A stretch of DNA of 64,000 bases from Adiantum capillus-veneris (lineage: Eukaryota; Streptophyta; Polypodiopsida; Polypodiales; Pteridaceae), in contig CM043952.1 of NCBI GenBank assembly GCA_014529385.2, forward strand, positions 64,752,370 through 64,816,369, in the 5' to 3' direction. Numbering within the stretch: the first letter of the stretch is position 1; every line of letters starts with the position of its first letter. Under the pieces are notes generated by a model. That model saw nothing but the letters and a program-made list of their open reading frames with translations, made no database searches and was not told where the DNA came from. This document shows, one piece after another, positions 58,600 to 64,000 of the stretch. The translations under genes were made by a program, and so were the position numbers.

Positions 58600-61460
58600 A
58601 TATTCTGTTGAGCTTTTATTTAGGGAGTTCTCCACTATCCCTTTGAATTTGAACTATGCGTAGATCTAATTAGCTATGAATGAGATCCTACTAGTGGCTT
58701 GCACTACTTTGGCTGGTATCCTTAGCTTTACCATACACTGCTTGGCTCTTTGAATATACCAATTGGCATTTGTAGGTGAAATTGAGAAGTCACTTTGAAA
58801 ATATTCACAAGTTTGGGGCTAACCATTCTTCACCACATCCTTCCATTGTTTGATTCCAGCCTTGTAACGTTTGTGAGCCTTCCTGTTGATTCCAACCCTG
58901 GCCTTACCTACAAAATATCCAAACCAAAAAGAGTCTAGTAGAAGGGTTAAGTGATTAGCTAGAAATTCTTTGGTAGGTGTCCAACTGGATTTAACACTGT
59001 TCTAGGCATTCCACATTCTGCATACCAACTTGGAACCATAAGGAATGCAAAGTTCAGGAGCCAGTAGAACATCTCTGAGCTGGAGATTAGTCTAAGCTTT
59101 GTACTTTTGTAACTTAAATTTCTGCACATCCCTTTTGAGGAGTAAACCAATAGTCTTTTGAGTCTGGTTGAAATATGGGAGAGATTGAGGATGCCAAGGC
59201 CTCCTTTCTCTTTGGGGAGACTAGCATATATCCCATGGTACCTTGGAAATGTTAGGATGATCCATGTCTCCTCCCCACAGAAAAGATCTTGCCAGTGTAA
59301 AGACCTGGTTCAACTGATATTTGGCTGGGCACCAGCAAGACAAGAAAAAAATTAGGGAGGAAGCAAGTAATGATTAAGAATGAAAGCCCTCAATGAGATA
59401 GAGGACTGATGAAACTACCATTTAATGAATTTTTGTTTGAACTTATCCATGACCCACTCCCATCTCTGAGCATATGTAATCTTGAATCCCATTGGAATTC
59501 CCAAGAGCGTGAAAACATGTCGCTCTCTGATTTTATGGCAACCAGCTTCAGTTATGACTTGAGTGATCTGATCCTTGGAGACCTTATATCCAGTCTTATT
59601 GTGATTAATGACAAAACCACTGGCCAAACAGAAGGTGTCCAAACATTTCCATAAGCATTCTACTGTGTCATTATCATTGAATATCAAGGAATTAGGGTCA
59701 TCAGCAAATTGTTGAAGCACCAGATCTTTGGTAGCTCCTAGAATTTTTATTCATTTCATCATGCCTTTTTCTAGAGCATCCTGCACCATCCAGCCCAGAG
59801 AATCAAAGCATATAGCATATAAAAGAGGTGCTATAGGGCATCCCTGTCTTATGGACCTCTTTAATGGGAAGATATCAAAAAGATCACCATTGATAGAAAC
59901 TCTTGCATAAGCATTGCCAAAAAGAATCTAGATGAATTTGATAAAAGTCTTGCCAAATCCAATATCGTGCAGAGATTGAAAAATAAAACCCCACTCCATC
60001 CTGGCATATGCCTTATCAAAATCGATTTTAAAGAATATGTAGTCTTACTCACTGTCCTGAATAAAATCTATAGCTTTCCACAAAATAATAATGGAATCCA
60101 AAATAAATCTTCCTTTTATGAATCCTTTTTGCTCTAGTAATAGTATTTGATGCATGAGAGGACTCAGTCTTCTAGCTAGAGACAAGGAGAAAACTTTATA
60201 AACAGAAGTCAAACAGGAGATTGGCCTCCAATTGCGTTGATCCTCCTTATTACCCCTTTTGGAATGAGCGTAATCACTCCAGTGTTCATAGAGGTGGACA
60301 TAGCTCCTACTCTAATAGCCTCAATCCATATGGACAAGAGATGAGGGACAAGAAAATATTTATAAAGTTTAAAAAACTCATTTGGCAGGCCATCAATACC
60401 AGGTGATTTCCCATCTTTTAGAGAGTCTATAGCATCCTTTAGCTCCCCCTCTGTAAGGGGCTGATCCATCCAATGAGCTACTTGCACATGTATTGTTTTT
60501 TTCCTTATCTTGGCAATAGTAGCTCTGGCTTTGGTATGGATAGCCCCTCTACTGGGAGGGGAAGAAAAAGTATCAGAGAAAAAAGATTCAGCAACCTTCA
60601 AATTCTATTCATGAGAACTCACAATGAGGCCTTCTTTATTTTTTAGAAAGGGGATAAAATCCTTGGCCTTTTTCTTTTTTAGGAGAGTGAACATTTGTTT
60701 ATCAGGTTTGTTTATCTTGCCAGCCCAAAAGTCTCTTGTCCATAGGATTGAGGCCTTATCTTAGCAGATAAAAACTCTTCATCTCTATGAATAGCTTTCA
60801 GCTCAATTAATTGGGGGCTAGGAGGACTCCCAAGAATTTGGCCTTTTTCTGTTGTGTCAATTTGGCTCCTTATCATCAATCTTCTGCTACTCCTAATTTC
60901 TCTAGCCTTAGCTTTATACTCAGTTAACAGCTTTTGAGATTTCTTGACAACACAATCCCAAGCTTTAAAAGTAGAGGTACTACCTGAGAAGGAGTCATCA
61001 AAGATGTCTTTTATTCTCTCTCTGACAATTGCTATGGAAAGAAGGGTTTGATCGAAGTGAGGCCATCCTGCTTTATAGCTACATTCATCCTTTTGCAAAT
61101 CAAAGATGCCAGGAGCATGATCAGACATCATAATAGAGCTTCCCTTAGTGCAACTTACCTACCAATAGTCATTAAGCAGATCATTGCACATGTATATTAT
61201 GTCCAGTCTAGCTGCCTTGAAACAGGAACCATTTTGCTTGTTGGTCAAGGTCATATTCCAGTTTTGTCTGAGATGTCCACCAATTTCAGCGTTGGGACTG
61301 CACTTTCCCACTAAATCTTTTCTCTGCCACCTAGAGCTTGTCCAAGTTGACCCCACCTATCTTGGATTGATTCTACCATATTAAAATCCCCTGCACAGAT
61401 GCATGGACTAGACATACTGGCCAATTCTTCCCATATAGCAGCTCTTTATCCTGTTGAGTT
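58600..61460 (-). pseudogene. LINE (non-LTR retrotransposon), endonuclease and reverse transcriptase, decayed
   Basis: Minus strand, 5' to 3'. Endonuclease end: CAGDFNMVESIQDRWGQL (about 61350-61405), AARLDIIYM (about 61200), SDHAPGIF (about 61110). Linker 60712-61105. RT: LTEGELKDAIDSLKDGKSPG then IDGLPNEFFK (about 60380-60470), NWRPISCLTSVYKVFSLSLARR (60170-60235, in two pieces), FKIDFDKAYARMEWGF (about 59990-60035), RSIRQGCPIAPLLY (about 59820-59860), and the catalytic QQFADD (about 59695-59712). The C-terminal region continues to about 58650 with PKREKGGLG. Frameshifts and stops are numerous. The first part of the endonuclease is missing at about 61460. No poly(A) or target duplication was recognised. 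Confidence 0.85.
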
Positions 61461-62566
61461 AGATGCTATAGATGCCCCCTAGGGGGAGGGGAGAGGAGCT
61501 TGTGGACAGAGGTAGTGACAAGAAGGAAAGGGGGAAAGAGCTTCGAAGGGGGTGAGGTAACATGCAAACAGTACTGAACATTCACAGACGGCTGTGCACC
61601 CTAGTCCCCGGATTCTTCTACTTCGCTATCCAAGGAGAACATCCTTACATTTTGTTTTAAAAGCTCCACCTTGTTCTTCATTTTTTTTGGGCATTAACTA
61701 AGAATCGTCTTGCATATATGTAGTGGCATGTAGGCCATAGTTGGCCTTTGTTTTCCTACTTCTATTTCTGTAAAGAGGGGCCATTGAGTAGTGGGTCACG
61801 GATTTACACACTATTTCTCATCCTCTTATGTAGGTCATTGTGACTTTTCACCTTGGTTTTGTGTGTCCATATGCCCATTAATAAACTTTCAGTCCATTGT
61901 ACAAGGAAACTCAAAGTGCACACCACCTTTTTGAGACTTTGACCTCCTACAAGAGGTTTAAAAAGTGTCTCTCATGTAGGGCCTACAATTCTTGTGAGAC
62001 ATATTACAAGGCTTCCACACGGTAGGTTTGGAAACTTACAAACATTGTCGAAAAAGAATAGGTATTGCATTCTCACGCATCCTATTTTTAGATAGAGTGT
62101 TCTTCACTTTAGCAAACCCTGCTAAACACCCTAAACTTTTGCAAATATGCGAAAGTTTATGAAACACACAAGACCCCTCCCTACATTCTTGCCTTATTTC
62201 TTTTCTTCGGAACATGTGAGCTTCCAAACGCACTGTATGGATGCCCTCTTAGGGACCCTTCATTTTTGGCATGCTGAAACATGCCTAGAGGAGAAGGGAG
62301 ACACGAGTATAAAATTTTGTATGCAAACTGTTAAAGCGTACATAATTAAATAAAAAAAGAAAAGATTTTACAAGAAAAGGCTAAAATGCAGGCTGGTTTG
62401 GATGTCACATTGATGAAGTAGATCGCTATCCATGGTATTGACGTGTTCCACCAATGCAAGAGAAGGAGCTCCAGCCTCCTCCTCCTTCCATACTTCTTTC
62501 CTCTAATTCACAAGAAGATTAGAAATATTCTCATGTAGGAAAACGAGTGTTTTTCATACCATGCAT
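61461..62566. other. Nothing recognised
   Basis: No domain, LTR or repeat border seen on either strand. A short CCCCCTAGGGGG palindrome lies near 61475. Confidence 0.45.
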
Positions 62567-62767
62567 AACATCATGAGCTTCTGCTAGAGAGGCACCACAT
62601 ACCTAGCTAGGTACGATTGGGGGCAAGGGACCGCCGGCCCCCCCACCGAGCCGGCGGTCCACTGCCCCCAATCGTACCTAGCTAGGTATGGGGGGGCCGA
62701 CAGTCCCCTACCCCCAATCGTACCTAGCTAGGTATGCAGTGCCTCCCTCACAGAAACTCATGATGTT
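62567..62767. mobile_element. Fold-back (MITE-like) inverted-repeat element, about 200 bp
   Basis: The left arm 62567-62623 (AACATCATGAGCTTCTG..., AGAGGCACCACATACC..., GATTGGGGG) is the reverse complement of the right arm 62711-62767 with a few mismatches. An internal third copy of CCCCAATCGTACCTAGCTAGG occurs at 62664-62684 in shorter form. The 14-base palindrome TACCTAGCTAGGTA is present three times. The centre holds GCCGGCGGTCC/GGACCGCCGGC. It has no coding capacity. No clear target duplication was found. Confidence 0.75.
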
Positions 62768-64000
62768 GAGGTAAGTCACAATGTAGGAATTATTGTGAGA
62801 ATTTGTCTAAAACTTCTTGTGTATAAGGCTGATCTGCACGGGAGGGGGTGGAACCCCAATCCACTGTCGAAGCTTGGGAGTCTCAGCTCTGTCGAAATTG
62901 GTAGAGTTGGAAAACAAGCTGGCTACCCCCACCTCGTCTCAGCAAAGAGTTGCTTCACACTAGCAACAGGTACCATATGCGACAAAAAAGCTGATGAGTG
63001 GCAGGGTTCTACCCCCGCCCGTGCAAATCCGCCCTACAGAGACGGGGAGAGCAAGGTAATTAGACTTCTTTTTTCCTTTGTTAGAGAAAGCTGTTGTAGC
63101 ACAAGTCCGCCTCATAGGAGGACCTTGGTTTATCTTGGGAGCTTCAACATCGGAAAGAGCCTAGTGAGCTTGGGAGGACTCCTGTTTTGAGGGAGGCTGG
63201 GGAGTGGGAAGTCTCTTTAGCTCCATTCTTACTCGGATGATCTTTAGCTTGCTTAACTTCAGGAAGTACTCTTCAACAGCGAGGAGGGAAGGAGAAGAGC
63301 ATGGGGGCCAATAGCGAGAAGCATCAACAGGGCACGAAGAGTTCAGTCTTTGTTATGCAGGGTACTATGTTGTCCTTGATCTACAGTCTTTACAACTAAG
63401 ACTCTGGCTAGTATCTTCTTCCGTTGTGGACTAAAAGCTCAATGTCCATTGTTCTCGTCTTTAAGATGGACATCTCTGCATCAATGGTCCGGTTTACTTA
63501 AGATTGACCAATGTTTCATTCACAAATACATTTCCTTTCATTATTTTCACTACAGCCAAATCCTTTCAAGGTTCATCCTTACAATTTGCATGAAGATTCA
63601 TCAATCTTTTCTACCCTAGAACATTCCTACAGTTAGTATGAAGGCTCTGTGCCTACTAGAGGCAAATCATCTGACTCCTGAGTACATATTCTTGGAGGTA
63701 TGTATCCTTGCATCAGGTTTAAAGAAGAAAGATAATAATGCAAACTTGCAGACATGGTATAAATAGATGGGCCAAAATTCAATGGATATATCTAGTGATG
63801 GTGGGACAAAAACTAAAAATAGTTGTGGAACCTTACAACGCAGTGCCAAAATGATGGAATACCATTTCTACACTCACTAATAAAAAATTGCCGAAATGCA
63901 GAAAATGCAGAGCGTCTATGGCACGTGCCATGCATCCTAAAATCTGACCACTAAGATGCTAATAGTTGTCATCAGAGTTGTATAGAAGTTACAAATTCCA
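62768..64000. other. Nothing recognised
   Basis: A 131-codon plus-strand frame at 62795-63190 has no domain I recognise and is not supported by context. The rest is AT-rich with no identifiable element. Confidence 0.4.

Noticed and set aside
62795-63190. 131-codon frame as a gene
   Set aside because: No recognisable domain, no promoter or homologue known to me, and it lies among repeats.
63880-63915. AATGCAGAAAATGCAG as a second copy of the GCAGAAA leader
   Set aside because: Only two units with no flanking similarity, too short to support.

Overview
This is eukaryotic nuclear DNA from a land plant, almost all of it repeats. It shows nested Ty1/copia and Ty3/gypsy retrotransposons, a plant-type LINE, a CACTA-type terminus, and broken pentatricopeptide-repeat (PPR) genes. 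The wording of the PPR remnants, the long intergenic stretches and the many decayed LTR elements suggest a seed-free vascular plant, most likely a fern. The lineage is inference. No intact ordinary host gene is visible, and no tRNA, rRNA or CRISPR array was recognised.

Layout, left part (1-18115). A minus-strand LTR element enters from the left (LTR 179-370, PBS 165-176) and cuts a copia element whose RT/RNase H and 3' LTR follow (371-2572). That copia lies in the gag region of a Ty3/gypsy element (gag 2573-3600, protease/RT/integrase 8920-11960). The gypsy gene is also split by a young, complete 5.3-kb non-autonomous LTR element on the minus strand (3601-8919: 577-bp LTRs differing at one base, TSD ACCAT, one intact 507-codon ORF with a retropepsin-like domain and WVPK repeats). 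Then come an LTR followed by PBS and gag (12013-12845), a copia LTR (12846-13071), gag fragments and microsatellites.

Middle part (18116-34600). This is a nest of one non-autonomous family with 1.1-1.25-kb LTRs. A plus-strand copy (LTR 19316-20434, resuming 31594-32536) is split by a minus-strand copy (LTR 20960-22202, gag near 31471). The minus copy is split in turn by another non-autonomous element with 2-kb LTRs and an acidic gag-like ORF (24126-30679). A recent 1.3-kb tandem duplication spans the left edge of that innermost element. Copia gag remnants follow.

Right part (34600-64000). A CACTA-type end with subterminal repeats (35396), a broken minus-strand ORF with a TATA box and 217-bp tandem repeats upstream (36556-37605), an array of ATTGG/CCAAT pairs, and an open transposase-like reading frame (38624-39811). 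Minus-strand PPR pseudogene pieces (43040-46700 and 52366-52450) are interrupted by a decayed 5.67-kb gypsy element (46701-52365, TSD GCGGA). A plus-strand PPR remnant, long GA/CT microsatellites, a copia gag remnant, a minus-strand LINE (58600-61460) and a fold-back element (62567-62767) complete the window.

The sequence reads as layers of insertion. The youngest dated layers are the 577-bp-LTR element and the 1.3-kb tandem duplication. Three LTR families here encode no reverse transcriptase and must depend on enzymes supplied elsewhere.
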